This document shows, one piece after another, positions 1 to 10,430 of a DNA stretch of 37,837 bases. The notes below the pieces were generated by a model. That model searched no databases and was not told the origin of the DNA. It saw only the letters and a program-made list of their open reading frames with translations. Both the position numbers and the translations under genes were made by a program. The stretch spans positions 1 through 37,837 of the forward strand of contig NWUY0304437771.1 in NCBI GenBank assembly GCA_004151065.3, read 5' to 3'. Position 1 is the stretch's first letter. Every line of letters starts with the position of its first letter. The stretch is from Larix sibirica. Lineage: Eukaryota; Streptophyta; Pinopsida; Pinales; Pinaceae.

Positions 1-232
1 TCCGTACCTTTGGTCACTTTTGTAGAGGCTTATTGGGTTGTGAGGTTATAAGCTAGTAAGGAGGCTACATAAGTAATAGATTGCTTGGAAGACTCGGTAG
101 AAGTGGTCACATCCTAAGAAGGTTGCAAGTTAACTAGAGCATGGATAGGCTAGCGAGGGTTAAGTACCTGACGAGCCATCTATCTAAGCAGGGTATAAGA
201 CAACATGTACTAAAGTAAGGTGGAGGGATAAA
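1..232. repeat. Left arm of perfect 232-bp inverted repeat
   Basis: Read base by base, positions 1-232 are the exact reverse complement of 35102-35333 (paired coordinates sum to 35334). Pairing fails at 233 (t) against 35101 (g). I found no mismatch along the 232 bp. The arm starts at the window edge, so it may extend further left. Perfect identity in otherwise heavily decayed DNA points to a recent duplication, or to identity kept by recombination or gene conversion. Repeats of this size in plant mitochondria are known to recombine at low frequency; an exchange here would flip about 34.9 kb. No coding frame of note lies in it. Confidence 0.95.
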
Positions 233-1365
233 TAAAAGGAAGGGGTTTAAGATTGTTGTTTCGTACCATCAAATGAAATCCCAATGCCGGGTCTCTTCTC
301 TAGTTGTACCTCCAAAGCGCTTAATGAGGGTAAGTGTAATAAACGAAGCATATCCTGGGTGGCTCTGTCTGGGCATCCATATTTCTATTTCTCCTAGCAG
401 TCTTAAGTCCGTCCCCATCCAAGAAGGTTGCTCTATTCTATTCTGATGGGCCATAATCCAAGCAAGCCATCCGGGAGTGAAACAATAAAAGCTAAAAAGG
501 TAACCCTTCCCTCTCGGGGGTACCATCCCTGCAGGAGCATGCTACTTCGTTCCTTGACTACTCGACCACCATCCAGCCGCCCGGCCATGTCATCCATAAT
601 CAAGGGGAGCTATTAAAAGTTATTTCTTCCTGGGCTATTCTACCCCAACCAATCCGGTGCTTCTAATCTAAGGGTTGTTTCATAGCCCTCCTAACTAAGC
701 GCTTAATAATGCATCCAAGTGATATAGTCTAGGTCTCTAGGTGGGCAGCTGTAAACGCATAAGTAAGTAAAGTATAAGGGTAATAGGTTGTATTATGTAA
801 ACCCTCCCATGCTGGAGGTTATATAGTGTACCTCCCTCGCTAGGATGAATGAGAGAAGCGGTCTAGGGCTGAAGGTATAGTTATTCTGGTGAGTACTACG
901 TGATGGCTGTAGGAGGCTTTCCTAATATGGTTGGTTGCCCGACCCTTAAACCAAAAATCTGTCTGTGGCATTTTAGCGGTTTAAAGCCAACGCATTCAAT
1001 CTTACTCGGAACAGCAGGAGATACGCACGCTACCCCGAACCCCCTTACCCCTTACACCAACACCCTCTGGAGGAGTATGGCCCTTACTAATCGCTTAAGC
1101 CAGGAAGAGCCAGGGGATGGAAGATGAAAAGTGGAAGCATGCATCATATATAGAGACAGATGCATATTGACCGTCCGTATGAATGGAGACTGGGTAAATT
1201 CAATTCTGATTTCAATAACAGAAACAGATATGCGTATTTATCTTGTGTCATTCTGCTGGGGCGAGCAGTTAAATATAGATTTGGTTTACTGTACATTTGT
1301 TTTCTCGACCACTTGGTTTGGTGGTTATTCGTAGTAAGCAAGGCGTTCAAACACCCGATCCCATC
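233..1365. other. Spacer without recognisable gene
   Basis: Only short chance frames (under 95 codons) with no recognised motif. A weak R1-type motif (ataacag...agatatgcgtatttat) lies at about 1215-1245; its reverse complement matches the GCATATCT-GTTAT core seen in better R1 copies. Confidence 0.6.
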
Positions 1366-1410
1366 CTGACCTCGATCTGTTCTATCGTCTTGACCTCGAT
1401 CTGTTCGTCT
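1366..1410. repeat. Two-copy tandem repeat, about 24-bp unit
   Basis: The block tgacctcgatctgttc occurs at 1367 and again at 1391, and each copy continues into the letters cgtct. The second copy lacks a few bases in the middle. It is one of many local microduplications in the window. Confidence 0.8.
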
Positions 1411-1966
1411 TGCGCCATATGTCATTAGGTAGCTCGGGAGACGTGGTCAAAGCCCCAAAGTGGGGTAGCTTGGTAGCGGCAAAGCGAGCATCATCAGTAG
1501 TTTCATTAGCAGCAGATCGAAATACAGCTTACTAAGTTATCCTGCATTACAGCCAGCAGCATCAAACGTAATCGAAGTAGTCGGTAGTAACAGGTCGATG
1601 GTTACAGGTTTTATTGTTCCGGATTGTTACGTTACAGAGTGTTACGGATTTATACAACGAATCGATATATCATTGGTGGCGCATCGTATTATAACGAAGT
1701 GCATTTATCTCTCTATGCCAGTAATCCAATTCTCTCGTAATCAAAGAATGTCGGTGCTGAGTTGAGTTAAATAACGTATTTTATAATAGGATAGGTAGGT
1801 TTCTGTCGTTCATTCTGGGAGCAAGAGTCTAAATTTGAAGAATCAATCCATGACCAATCCAATTTCTCGTTTGTTCACGCGTCACCTAGCTTTAATATTT
1901 TAACCCGGTAGTAAGCATATGGCGATTGTGCAAAAAAACGGGGCATGTAATTAAAGAAGGTCTTCA
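1411..1966. other. Spacer with one R1 repeat copy
   Basis: No gene seen. The stretch at 1600-1660 has degenerate gttac/gattgttac repeats. Positions 1681-1718 are a good minus-orientation copy of dispersed family R1: gcatcgtattataac followed by gcatttatctctctatg. Confidence 0.6.
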
Positions 1967-2670
1967 TTGGATTCCAGGGAATGGGAAATCGGTCCATATA
2001 GGGTAAGATCAAATTCTTGGTCGAGATCCCCTATATTGCTAAAAGCTGGTCTAACATATCTTAAAGAGTGGATGAACATAAATGGAGTCCGAACTCTGTT
2101 TGACCTATCGGAATGGGATGGCGATGGGCAATGGACCAATTGGAGACAGCTTAACGTTCCAAAAGAGCTTTAATATCCCTTAGATATTTTACTGTCTATG
2201 CTCCAAGGTGCGGTGCCTTTAAACCTTTACTCTAAAGATCAGAGAGGTTGGGGGCCTGCTGGCGCTTACTCTGTTAAAGAAGGATACAATCTTCTATTCA
2301 GGAAACCCTTCTCCCTATTTATTATTTATGGCATAAAATATGGAACTCTAATGGGCTTCACAAGCTCAATGCCTTTTGTTGGGTCTTAGCCCATGGTAAA
2401 ATCTTAACAGCAGAAAACTTAAAGAAAAGGCGTATCGAGGGACCTTCAAGGTGTACTCTCTGTCAAAATGATGAGGAGATAGCAAAGCATCTGTTTCTTG
2501 GCTGTAGTTATGCCAAAGAAGTCTGGGAGTTCTTCTTCTCAGAACTGGGAAGCGAGATTCTCTTGCCCACGATTTGGAGTGATCTCTTTCTAATCCCTCT
2601 TCTCCGTTCTGGGCACGATCGAATACAAGCGATCGAATATGAGCACTTGGCTGAATATGTGACCTACTAA
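1967..2670 (+). mobile_element. LINE fragment: C-terminal RT region with zinc motif
   Basis: This is a remnant of a plant non-LTR retrotransposon ORF2, on the 3' side of the catalytic RT core. Seen in sequence: the frame from 1967 reads a LINE-like tail with KEWMNINGVRTLFDLSEW. The frame from 2198 gives DQRGWGPAGAYSVKEGYNLL, matching the W-x-P-x-G-x-(F/Y)-SVK-x-x-YNLL block upstream of the zinc domain. The frame then shifts and is open from about 2326 to the TAA at 2668-2670, with the zinc-binding (zf-RVT) signature CTLCQNDEEIAKHLFLGC at 2452-2505: C-x2-C, then H, then C. Catalytic RT and endonuclease parts are absent and there is at least one frameshift, so it is inactive. Such LINE pieces in plant mitochondria are taken to be nuclear imports; the import is inferred. 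Confidence 0.88.
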
Positions 2671-3306
2671 TAAAAGCACTTGACCATAAAGGTCCCTACA
2701 TAGCTGGTAGGGGTGATAGTTTTCTGTTTTCCCTCTATGTAGCCTTCCATCGATGTTAAGGTGAGTAAAGCAGGTAACATAATTTTGGAGTAATGAAACT
2801 TCCCTTGAAATCGCTGCATACTACTTATATCACTGGCCAGTAAGTGGTGATATCCCCATAACTTAAAGGGGGGGGGTTAATCCTCTAGAAACCTGGCCTT
2901 ACCTGGATGGGAAATTCTCCAGCATTAAGGGGAAAGAACGACCGCTCTCTTTTACTTATATTATATATTCCCACCCAACCGGGGCAGCTAAAGGTGAAAG
3001 TTAGGCGTGCCAAAGCGGCTAGCGCTAGCCAAAGGGTGCCGTAAACAAACAACGAAGCTAGTACGAGCCCAAACAGAAGAGCTCAGGAAGAAAAAAAGCA
3101 AAAAGAAAGGTAAATCGGGCGGGCTAAGGGTGAGGCATAGGAACCACGAGCTGGTCCAAGCACGAGATGCTGTATAAAGCAGTAGGGCCTGAAGCTTCAG
3201 TAATGTAATAGAGTTGTGTGCGCGGTACGAACATTGGTCCGATGCGAAAAAAAGTGAATTCGATAAACTCGCTTGTCCTTGCTCTCGGAAGAGCAAGCAA
3301 TAAATT
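2671..3306. other. Spacer; imperfect hairpin and G9 run
   Basis: No gene seen. Positions 2826-2853 (tatatcact then agtggtgatat) form an imperfect hairpin, and a run of nine G lies at 2868-2876. A 120-codon minus frame (2988-3350) ends in low-complexity hydrophobic residues, has no recognised motif, and runs across the short repeat at 3307; I treat it as chance. Confidence 0.5.
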
Positions 3307-3332
3307 CCTTGCTTGACCAAAGGGAGAGCAAC
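3307..3332 (+). repeat. Bpu-like short repeat, copy 1 (no clean AAGG flanks)
   Basis: It shares the core cttgcttgaccaaagggag with 8242-8260 and 17844-17862, continuing as agcaac. Clean AAGG ends are missing here, so this is a worn or truncated copy. A related gagcaagcaa lies just upstream at about 3290. Confidence 0.7.
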
Positions 3333-4858
3333 ATTTCCTTCCGAGGGCAAAGATAAATTTTAAGAAATTATCTATAATGAGGGCCCCAAACGGCCGGTTC
3401 AAAATGGTTCCTTAAATTATACTAAGGCGCATTAAGGGGATTTCATTTTGGGCTATTTAATAAAGGGGGGCTTTTCTGGGTGAGGTTGTTAGTCATAAAG
3501 TTGAATTAAAAAGAGGTGGGAAAGAGATTGATCGGCGAGTAGTTTCACTTGATCAGGTGAGGTTCCATACCTGAGGGGGAAGTTACCAGTATTCTCCCTA
3601 CCGCGCCTGCCTCCTTCTCGCTGCCGGAACTGGATAGTGAATGAACCGAGACAGCCAGCCAGAGATGCAGCCAACCAACTGTAAAGTTATTTAGTCAGTC
3701 CCGAGCCCCACTCCCCTCTTTCCATTTTCCATCTATCAACCAACATAAATACATATGTCAGGCTAAGCCTGGGCTTCCCGCTGGCTAACTTAGCATTAGC
3801 ATGGCGTTATTCCTTATGCTTAACCTCATTGCCACTCTCTTTCATTTAATAAGTGTTCTTTCCATCAATCTTGAGTTAGAATGCATGCATGCCGAGACCC
3901 AACAAGCCAGGTGCCATCCATATAGATAGAGCTTGGTGTTCGAGCATTCAATGAATGGAGGTAAAATCCCTGCCATCCATATATGCTCTGGTCCATATAC
4001 CGCTTCAACCCGGTCTTATTTCCCACTCTCATGGCCCGGATCACTCATAGTTAGTTCACAAGCCTACGAGTATTTCTTCTTTTATATATCTTTTTCTTTT
4101 CCGTCAGTCTAATTTCCGACTGAAAGGAAGGAGGTGGATATTACTGCATGGCTTGGCAAATGGAGCCGGCCTTCTCACCTCGGGTAAGTCCAGGTTGTTT
4201 CTCTTACTTGCTTGGGAATTCATACATAAAGGTATAATAAAAAATGGGAGTTATCGCCCTACTAATATATAGATCTAGCCGGAGAGTGACTGCTGGCTGG
4301 CTTTCAAGGCGGGCGCTGCATGCAGATGATGTGATTGTATCACCGTAGTTACGGGCTTCGGGACTTGTGAAGGGGCCTAAAAAGAAAGAGGGACATGCTC
4401 CGTGAGATACGGTCCAGCCTGCTTCTGGCTTGAAAGCATTAGGCATATAGTAAGTTAAGTAGGAGCCAGGAAATAGGCTAATTTATTGCCGGCGAATGGA
4501 TAGAGCCCGCCCGAACGGAGTGAGGGGAAGGGGAAGGGCCCATGGCCACTTTACTTTTCTGCGAAAGATGGCGAACGAGATAATTTAATATTAGGTTTAT
4601 TATTATTTCTAATTTATTTATATCTGACTGAGGACTCGAGGAAGGGAAAAGAAATCTATTTTTATTGATTCACTTATTCCTTTTAGCCAACTCCTTCATT
4701 CTTCCTTCCCGTATGCGTCGGTCGATATATGCGAAAGAGGGAAGGCATACCTCAATGTTAGTTACATACATTCTGATTGTTTGTTCCATCAATGTTATGG
4801 CAGGCAGTTGATACGACCTCAGCATCGAGAATAAGGCATCACGAGTGGAAGGCATCGG
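3333..4858. other. Plant mitochondrial-style spacer, no gene
   Basis: Purine- and pyrimidine-rich blocks (for example gaaaggaaggagg near 4120), a gcatgcatgc run near 3883, and ctggctggctttcaa at about 4292, which recurs at about 25862. Short frames show no recognisable motif. Confidence 0.5.
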
Positions 4859-5236
4859 TTGTTGGCTCCGCTCCACAGTACACCTCATGGTTCAAAAACT
4901 CTGATATTATTTCCTTTATGCCATCCGCTTCAGTGTGGGCTGTTTAGAAAGAATAAGGCATTTCACAGCTTGGGGGTGGCATCTGCACTGGATGCCTATG
5001 GTTGGGTCTCGTACGCAACCAATTTATTGGACTATCTTATGTTAAAAGATAAGTGTTCTGTCTCTGTTTATGAATCTGCAATTTCATGTTATTTATTGCT
5101 ATGGAAAGGTATGAATTTGCATGCTTTTTTTATGATTCATTTTGAACTCGGTCCTCGTGCTAGTTCTTGGGATGGGAGTCATCCTGAACTCGTGCTAGTC
5201 TACGGGCTGGGTGTTTTCCTACTACGCTTGGTGTAA
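4859..5236 (+). CDS. Unrecognised 125-codon open frame (doubtful)
   Basis: An ATG-started frame of 125 codons, stop at 5234-5236. I do not recognise it. It has no signal peptide, no catalytic motif and only mildly hydrophobic stretches. Its last third overlaps a degenerate direct-repeat tract built on the block cgtgctagt, which also runs past the stop codon. That makes chance openness, or a chimeric frame of the sort common in plant mitochondria, more likely than a conserved gene. No neighbour suggests a role. Confidence 0.12.
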   Translation: MLAPLHSTPHGSKTLILFPLCHPLQCGLFRKNKAFHSLGVASALDAYGWVSYATNLLDYLMLKDKCSVSVYESAISCYLLLWKGMNLHAFFMIHFELGPRASSWDGSHPELVLVYGLGVFLLRLV

Positions 5237-5375
5237 TTATTGGGCTTATAAGCTCTGAACCTGACCTCGTGCCAGTTGGGTTAGGCTGATAAGATGTTAC
5301 CAAACCCAAGCAAATTGTCTAGGTCTAATCTGTCACCCCTGATTCGGGCTAGTTCTTGGGCTGGTGGGTCCTACC
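5150..5375. repeat. Degenerate direct repeats built on cctcgtgctagttcttggg
   Basis: Related blocks occur near 5152 (cctcgtgctagttcttggga), 5186 (gaactcgtgctagtctacgg), 5265 (cctcgtgccagttggg) and 5345 (ttcgggctagttcttggg). Copies differ by several bases and spacing is irregular, as in a decayed tandem array. Confidence 0.6.
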
Positions 5376-6301
5376 AAGCAAGCTAGAGTTCAGGCAGGTT
5401 TCAACTTTACCGATCAATGTAAAATGAAAATATAAAGCTAGCCACTGGGGTTTGACTTATACTTATACTAAGACTGTGCTAGCTGAACCCGGTCTAACAC
5501 GATAAGAGGGTGTACAAATGAAATGGGCTAACCCGGCCGGAAGTTGCCCACGAAATGTATAACCGGATCTCTTGCACACGAACAAATGGTACACGAACCA
5601 ACCTGTCCTCGTGAACAGTGTCACTGGAAGAATAAGTCAGTGCCGGAGCTATCTAGCTGGAACCAAGCATCCTTACCAGCCTACTGAGATAGACTGATTT
5701 GAAACTGAACCTTTAGTATCGACCTAGCGGTCAGAGTGAATCATCCGAACCAAGCTAGTGGGACCTACTATAGTACCAGATAAAATAGTGCCGGAGAAAT
5801 AGTGTAGTGCACAAATAACTGGTCCAAGAACAATAATAACAGGGCCAAGATCAATGGTGCCAGATCCAATGAATGGGCTAACCTGCCTACCTCTACTAAC
5901 TGATTCACGGACCTACAAGCCATAGTTCCAAAAGGAAGAGTTATAGCTAGATATTCCACCCACGAATGCACTTACCGTACCAATGATTCTTCTCACACTA
6001 GCCAGATCTACCCAGGCAGGATTAACAATAGTCTGAACTACCAGACTTGAACTACCCTTCCTAACTTATATTCCACTTCGTAGCGTAGCTACTCAACATC
6101 CAATCAACAGCATATATATATAATGCTATGCTTTTACCTCACTGGGCCTTCTCGCGCCTTATATATAATAGCCAATCCTGACTTCCTTATACCAATACGA
6201 TTAGAGTGTAACCGGGTGAGAATGAGATGACTTAAGATCGCATAATCTGTAATAAAATACCGCATAAGCATAAAAAAACATGACGTGCAACAGTTCTATC
6301 T
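5376..6301. other. Spacer with repetitive texture
   Basis: No gene seen. Repeated short words (agtgccggag, ccagatccaatg, gaaccaag, ccaagatcaatgg) between 5630 and 5880 suggest another decayed array. A tatatata run lies near 6113 and again near 6165. Confidence 0.5.
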
Positions 6302-6664
6302 CCAATATTGCAATTGGTGGGTAGTGCGTCCTTGGAGCTCACTCAAATGTGTTAATGCAGCAGGAGGATTCTAGCGTACGTAGCTCAGATGTTCCATGAG
6401 GAAGATGAAAGCCTTCCCGATCAACAGGGAGGGAATGATTTATATGTGTTTAAAAATACTATTGCCTGCCAAGGACTAAGGATTACTCGCGTACCGTACC
6501 ATAAGAAGGATACAACTTTATAGGAGAGATGCAACGATCCTCCGTACGAGTTTCCATTCGATATTGCTAGGCCCAACCTTATTATTCCAGGTATTCAATT
6601 ATTCCAGTCATATCTCTCTCGTATGCATGGTCCTTACCACTCTGTATGCTGCCCCAATAACTGC
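6302..6664 (+). pseudogene. Unrecognised protein-like relic frame with two internal stops
   Basis: One plus-strand frame, read from 6302, stays protein-like to a TAG at about 6662-6664 with only two interruptions (TAA near 6353, TAG at 6521-6523). An internal ATG at 6389 starts a 44-codon piece containing FHEEDESLPDQQGGNDLYVF. After the TAG the same frame gives YEFPFDIARPNLIIPGIQLF. The amino-acid mix is even and unlike the biased chance frames elsewhere, which suggests a once-coding segment. I do not recognise the family; a retroelement or other nuclear import is possible. Confidence 0.3.
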
Positions 6665-7114
6665 TAGTTTTGCTTATCTCCGTTCCCGAGATAAAAACAC
6701 TTAGCAATACCACTATGACTGCCAATGGAAACATATACATATTATCCTGGGCTGAGGGCACTCGCTTTCACTAAGATTCAACTCTATAGCAACACGAAAC
6801 GCCGGGCCTGCCCAATGAAGATAGGATTGGTCCAACCCAGCTATCAGATATCTTAGCATCAAGTAATAGCGGTTCTCCAATACAGCCATATATTACCCTC
6901 TAAAGACCGTTAGCAATAGATAAATGCTGCTACGATTGATGGTAAACTCCCACCATAGTGTTTATCTTGTTTCACTATTGGCTTTTCCCTCCGTTCCTAC
7001 TATTGATTGGTAAACTATTGGGTCGGAACTTGCTTCTCTATATCTATTTTATTTGCATCTCCGCTACTGAGTAGTCCAACTCGCTGCTTCTAAGGTACTC
7101 TAAAATGAAGAGGA
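6665..7114. other. Spacer without recognisable gene
   Basis: AT-rich spacer with no motif found in either strand. Confidence 0.4.
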
Positions 7115-7770
7115 TTTCCTAAAAAAAATATAGATATATCAAGTTTACTTCCTCTTTCTAAAATGTGTTTTCTTTTTTAAGTGTCTGTCATATCATTGAA
7201 ACTTTTTGTATTATTACTTTGAGCTAACAAATATCCATTAAAAACTGCTGGGCCATATAATCTCTGATCCTTTGTCCATGGAGGTGATCCCATATTATAC
7301 AGGGGATAAAACCTTTTTTAAGGCTTTACTAGCTTTAAAAATAGCATTGCATTATTTCTGAGCTATATTATTCCATTTTTTTAGAGTTAACCCTTCCTGC
7401 ATTCATTATCATTGTTGTACGGTCATTTACCCCAAGGAGAGCTAATTCTTGCTGAGATTTACTGTTTATAAACTTAATCACATAATGAAAAACTTGAGCT
7501 TTCTTTTCAATTTTATCCCAAAGTTTATTTATTGAAATCTGAACATGTTGTCTCGAGGTTTCAGTTTGCTGGAGCACTTAAAAGTAAGGCTTTAATTTGC
7601 CCATTATATACATTATACTATTCTAAATTCAATTATTAGCACCAACTAAAGATTTTATTCCAGACATTTTATTTACAGTATTGTCCAGAAACTTCTTCAG
7701 TACTATTGTTTTCTCATCCTCTGCGATCTTTTGGTCCTTTATTTCTCTCTATCTGAGGCTTGTGTAGCGT
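7115..7770 (-). pseudogene. Decayed, unrecognised coding region on minus strand
   Basis: Read on the minus strand from about 7770 down to about 7115, one protein-like trail can be followed. It begins with REIKDQKIAEDEKTIVLKKF, meets two stops near 7640 and another near 7580, and runs through the 69-codon frame 7577-7368. That frame includes WDKIEKKAQVFHYVIKFINS and LALLGVNDRTTMIMN. Below 7368 the trail seems to change frame, possibly twice, and ends near KHILERG. The strand is A-rich in the coding sense, unlike its neighbours, and the product is charged and globular-looking with no membrane segment. I do not recognise the family; an imported nuclear or endogenous element is possible. It is clearly broken. 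Confidence 0.4.
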
Positions 7771-8232
7771 AAGTAGGTGTATCTGGTTTGTGTCTCAGTT
7801 TGTCAAAATAATATCGCTGTCTGTTGGGTTGTTAAATTCACTGTATTTTTTCTTTGGAAGGTAAGTAAAGTAGGAATAAAGTTGCTAAACTAAAGCAAAT
7901 CTGCCCCCTCCAACCAAATATGTTCCCCTAAAACTGTTAAAGAATTATATAAAGTGCCCATGGCTAAGCTGATGTGCCTTTCCCTGGCTGATGCCCTGAC
8001 CGGGTAAACTCCCCTGGCTGATGTTCTGACCGGCGGATAGAACTCCGCCATTGAGATTGCCCATCCCTGGAATCTATAGCTTGTGCCAAAGTAATATGTA
8101 CTTTGTTGCACACCCAGCCAGGATGCTGCACTTTTGTCCTCTACGCTTGTCCTACCCCCTTACGTCCCAAGTATAAATGTGTTAATGAGGGAAGGTAACT
8201 ACAGCGGTCCACCAGTCAAATTGAACAAATGC
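7771..8232. other. Spacer with a 29-bp-spaced duplication
   Basis: Positions 7982-8003 and 8011-8032 are near copies of ccctggctgatg...ctgaccgg, 29 bp apart. A 73-codon minus frame (8111-7890) spans this repeat and has no recognised motif. No gene is called. Confidence 0.5.
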
Positions 8233-8267
8233 AAGGAAAGGCTTGCTTGACCAAAGGGAGGGCAAGG
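8233..8267 (+). repeat. Bpu-like short repeat, copy 2, AAGG ends
   Basis: 35 bp from AAGG (8233-8236) to AAGG (8264-8267) around the core cttgcttgaccaaagggag. A further AAGG at 8238-8241 would give a 30-bp version. Bpu elements of Cycas mitochondria are known as about 36-bp units with terminal AAGG tetranucleotides; the likeness in size and ends is direct, while identity with Bpu is inference. Confidence 0.72.
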
Positions 8268-8304
8268 TTACTCGGGGTTCAATTTTTGTACCTATAGTAT
8301 CCGA

Positions 8305-8592
8305 TCATGAACTGATTGATGCTGGTTGAATCGCAAGCACATAACGATTGTTGGGACCCGCATCCAAACGTAGTGCATCCATTGTAGCGTCATAGCATTG
8401 CCCATCCGAACCTACCCACTCAATCCGAGCAAAGAAATCATGCAATATTATCTTGGCCGGCCTTCTTTCTGGGTTATGGAGCTTAAGTAAGTAAGCCTGC
8501 TGCTTGGCTGAGAGAGCAACAAGGTGGGTTATAGAGCCTGGCCTTGGAGAGCAAAGAAAATAACGTAGAGCAAGGGCTGGAACAAGACTTAG
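8305..8592 (-). CDS. Unrecognised 95-codon open frame, no clear start
   Basis: The minus-strand frame is open from 8592 (after the TAA at 8593-8595) to the TGA at 8305-8307. The last roughly 65 residues look genuinely protein-like: AKQQAYLLKLHNPERR, then PAKIILHDFFARIEW, then a C-terminal RYVLAIQPASISS. An ATG appears only about 26 codons before the stop, so translation would need an upstream non-ATG or edited start, or this is the 3' part of a larger gene whose 5' part is gone. The upstream third overlaps a gagagcaa-rich repeat tract, so the real coding boundary is probably near 8510. I cannot name the family; RYVLA superficially recalls the RYILAP turn of ribosomal protein L2, but that is too short to claim. 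Confidence 0.4.
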   Translation of the reverse strand, partial: LSLVPALALRYFLCSPRPGSITHLVALSAKQQAYLLKLHNPERRPAKIILHDFFARIEWVGSDGQCYDATMDALRLDAGPNNRYVLAIQPASISS

Positions 8593-8840
8593 TTAACTGG
8601 GTGAGAGAACCTAATTTGGAGCTGGAAAGATAGCAGGACCCGCGTAGAGCTTTAGTTAGAAAGCTGGAGAGGGAGAGCTTGGGATTGGAGGAACTTGGCT
8701 TAATATCTTCTCTTCTGGTGGTATGGGGGCAATGAGAAAGCAAGCAAAGGGTGGTAAGTTCTTCATATCCAGGGAGAGCAAGAGAGAGAAAGCAAGAGAC
8801 GGACTCAGGGAAATCAAGTCGGGACGGAGGTCTGAAGGAA
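8470..8840. repeat. Degenerate gagagcaag / agagctt repeat tract
   Basis: Repeated words gagagcaa, gtagagc, gctggaaag and gagagggagagc recur with variation. The gagagcaag word is also the right end of the Bpu-like element, so part of the tract may come from it. Frames crossing it are biased and unlikely to be genes. Confidence 0.45.
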
Positions 8841-9315
8841 ATAAAGGAGAGGCGGATAGAAACAACCTGGCAAGGTAGCCAGCTGTGTGGTTTTTGTGAT
8901 TTATTGATTGATATATTGATTGACGTCCTACATCTGTGGGGTTAAGTTATCTGGAGAACGAGTGATTGATTGACGGATGGTCAACAGATTTATTGAGGGT
9001 GGTTGGTTGCTGCTCTGCTGTCGGACATAAAGTAGTAATGTGTTAGTAGGCATAGGTAACTGGTGCTGTAAGTGCTTACCCCCATTCAATATAATAAGTT
9101 ATTTTATAGTAATTTATAGTAATTTCCAGTCTCATTGCTTAAAGCTCTAGTCATTGCCAGTCAATCATAGTTGATCATACAGCCGATAGCCACGAATAGC
9201 CAGGAGTAATTGCCTGTTGTTGATGCAGTCGATTAAAAGTCAGAAGATGCGGCGAAAGTGCATGTCTTGAGAATTTCCCTCTGCGGCGATGATTTTTTTG
9301 TGTACATGTGGCATT
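8841..9315. other. Spacer with small tandem duplications
   Basis: A gattgattgatatattgattga run near 8900 and a doubled atagtaatttatagtaattt near 9106. No gene seen. Confidence 0.5.
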
Positions 9316-9316
9316 A

Positions 9317-9345
9317 AAGGACGGAGTACTCGACCAAAGGGAGAC
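9317..9345 (+). repeat. Bpu-like short repeat, partial copy
   Basis: AAGG at 9317-9320 is followed by ggagtactcgaccaaagg and gagacaatt. The cgaccaaagggaga core matches the other copies with one change, but the right AAGG is missing. Confidence 0.45.
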
Positions 9346-10430
9346 AATTGCGTTACTCACAATTAGAGGAGCTGACTGCTTATGAATGATGATAACATAC
9401 ATAAGATGTAGCTAAGCGCATTGTTGCATAATAACGTATATAATGATAGCTTATTACTGCATGTCAGGTTTCAATCCAGTCATACAAGAAGCGATCCACT
9501 CAATAGTCCGAGTACGCATTTCCGCATTCCGTTCTATCCGCATTATCCAGGCCTCCCCCCATTCCCCTTTCACTTATTCGATACGATACGATGGTTACAC
9601 ATTGAAGGTTACACAAGGGAGGTTACACATTGAGCGAGGTTGTGACACGTTGATAACACATTGGATGTTCTGACACGTACCCTCTAAATCACCTTTAATA
9701 CACTCATATTGAACTTTCAACTACCTCGCAACACCTTCTAAAACCCTTTTAGCAAACTCTCTAGACCCTTCAATAACTAACCTAGCAATATAGATAGCTC
9801 TTTCACTTGATTACACTATACCTATAGCTATACACAAGCCCACGGGCTACACAAGGCACAATTGCTATATTACAATTGCTATAATACCCTCTATACACTA
9901 GACCCATAGCGATGAAAACAGACAACTCCATGGATGAGTGTTGAGCGAAGCGAGCTATCCCTTTACCTCGCGGGATTAGCGGTTGAGAGAGAGCGGGGGA
10001 CAGGTATGCACTCTTTATATATGTTATTATGCTTGTCAGAGAGCACAGAAACAGCACTCAAAAGGCCCCCTTCAACACATACCCGTGTCACCTTCACCAC
10101 GGACCCGAGAGAAAGAGGTCACCCATCGATCCAATGAACAAGATTGATTATGTTTCCATGTTCCCACCGGAAGATAAGACATTGATACATTTTGTTGACA
10201 TACGAGTATATCCATTGAGCCGTGTTTACAACAGATGAGATTTCTCGTAGGATTGGCAGGATGGAATAAATTGCTTTTAGGTTTAGCGTATGCTTGTTGC
10301 TCGAATACAAGCTGGTCCAATAACCGTGGGCTTGCTCGCTACATTTTTGGATGCGTGGGTGGAGGCAAGCGTTAATCTTATCGATAACTAATAAAGTAGA
10401 TTTTGGAAAGCTTTGTAGTTGCTTTGATCT
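9346..10430. other. Spacer with a ggttacacattga repeat cluster
   Basis: Between 9592 and 9665 the word ggttacaca(ttga) recurs three times at 13-17-bp spacing, followed by decayed versions (gttgtgacacgttg, gataacacattgg). The overlapping frames at 9421-9673 come from this repeat. No gene seen. Confidence 0.5.

Noticed and set aside
750-775. cataagtaagtaaag, like a mitochondrial promoter core
   Set aside because: A short AT-rich word expected by chance, with no gene downstream.
2988-3350. 120-codon minus-strand frame with hydrophobic tail
   Set aside because: Low-complexity leucine/phenylalanine tail from a purine-rich strand, crosses a Bpu-like repeat, no motif.
3883-3896. gcatgcatgc palindromic run as a possible regulatory site
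   Set aside because: Isolated, short and without a gene or partner site.
6030-6065. Minus-strand gtagttcaagtc resembling a tRNA T-loop
   Set aside because: Flanking bases do not form the T stem and no cloverleaf fits.
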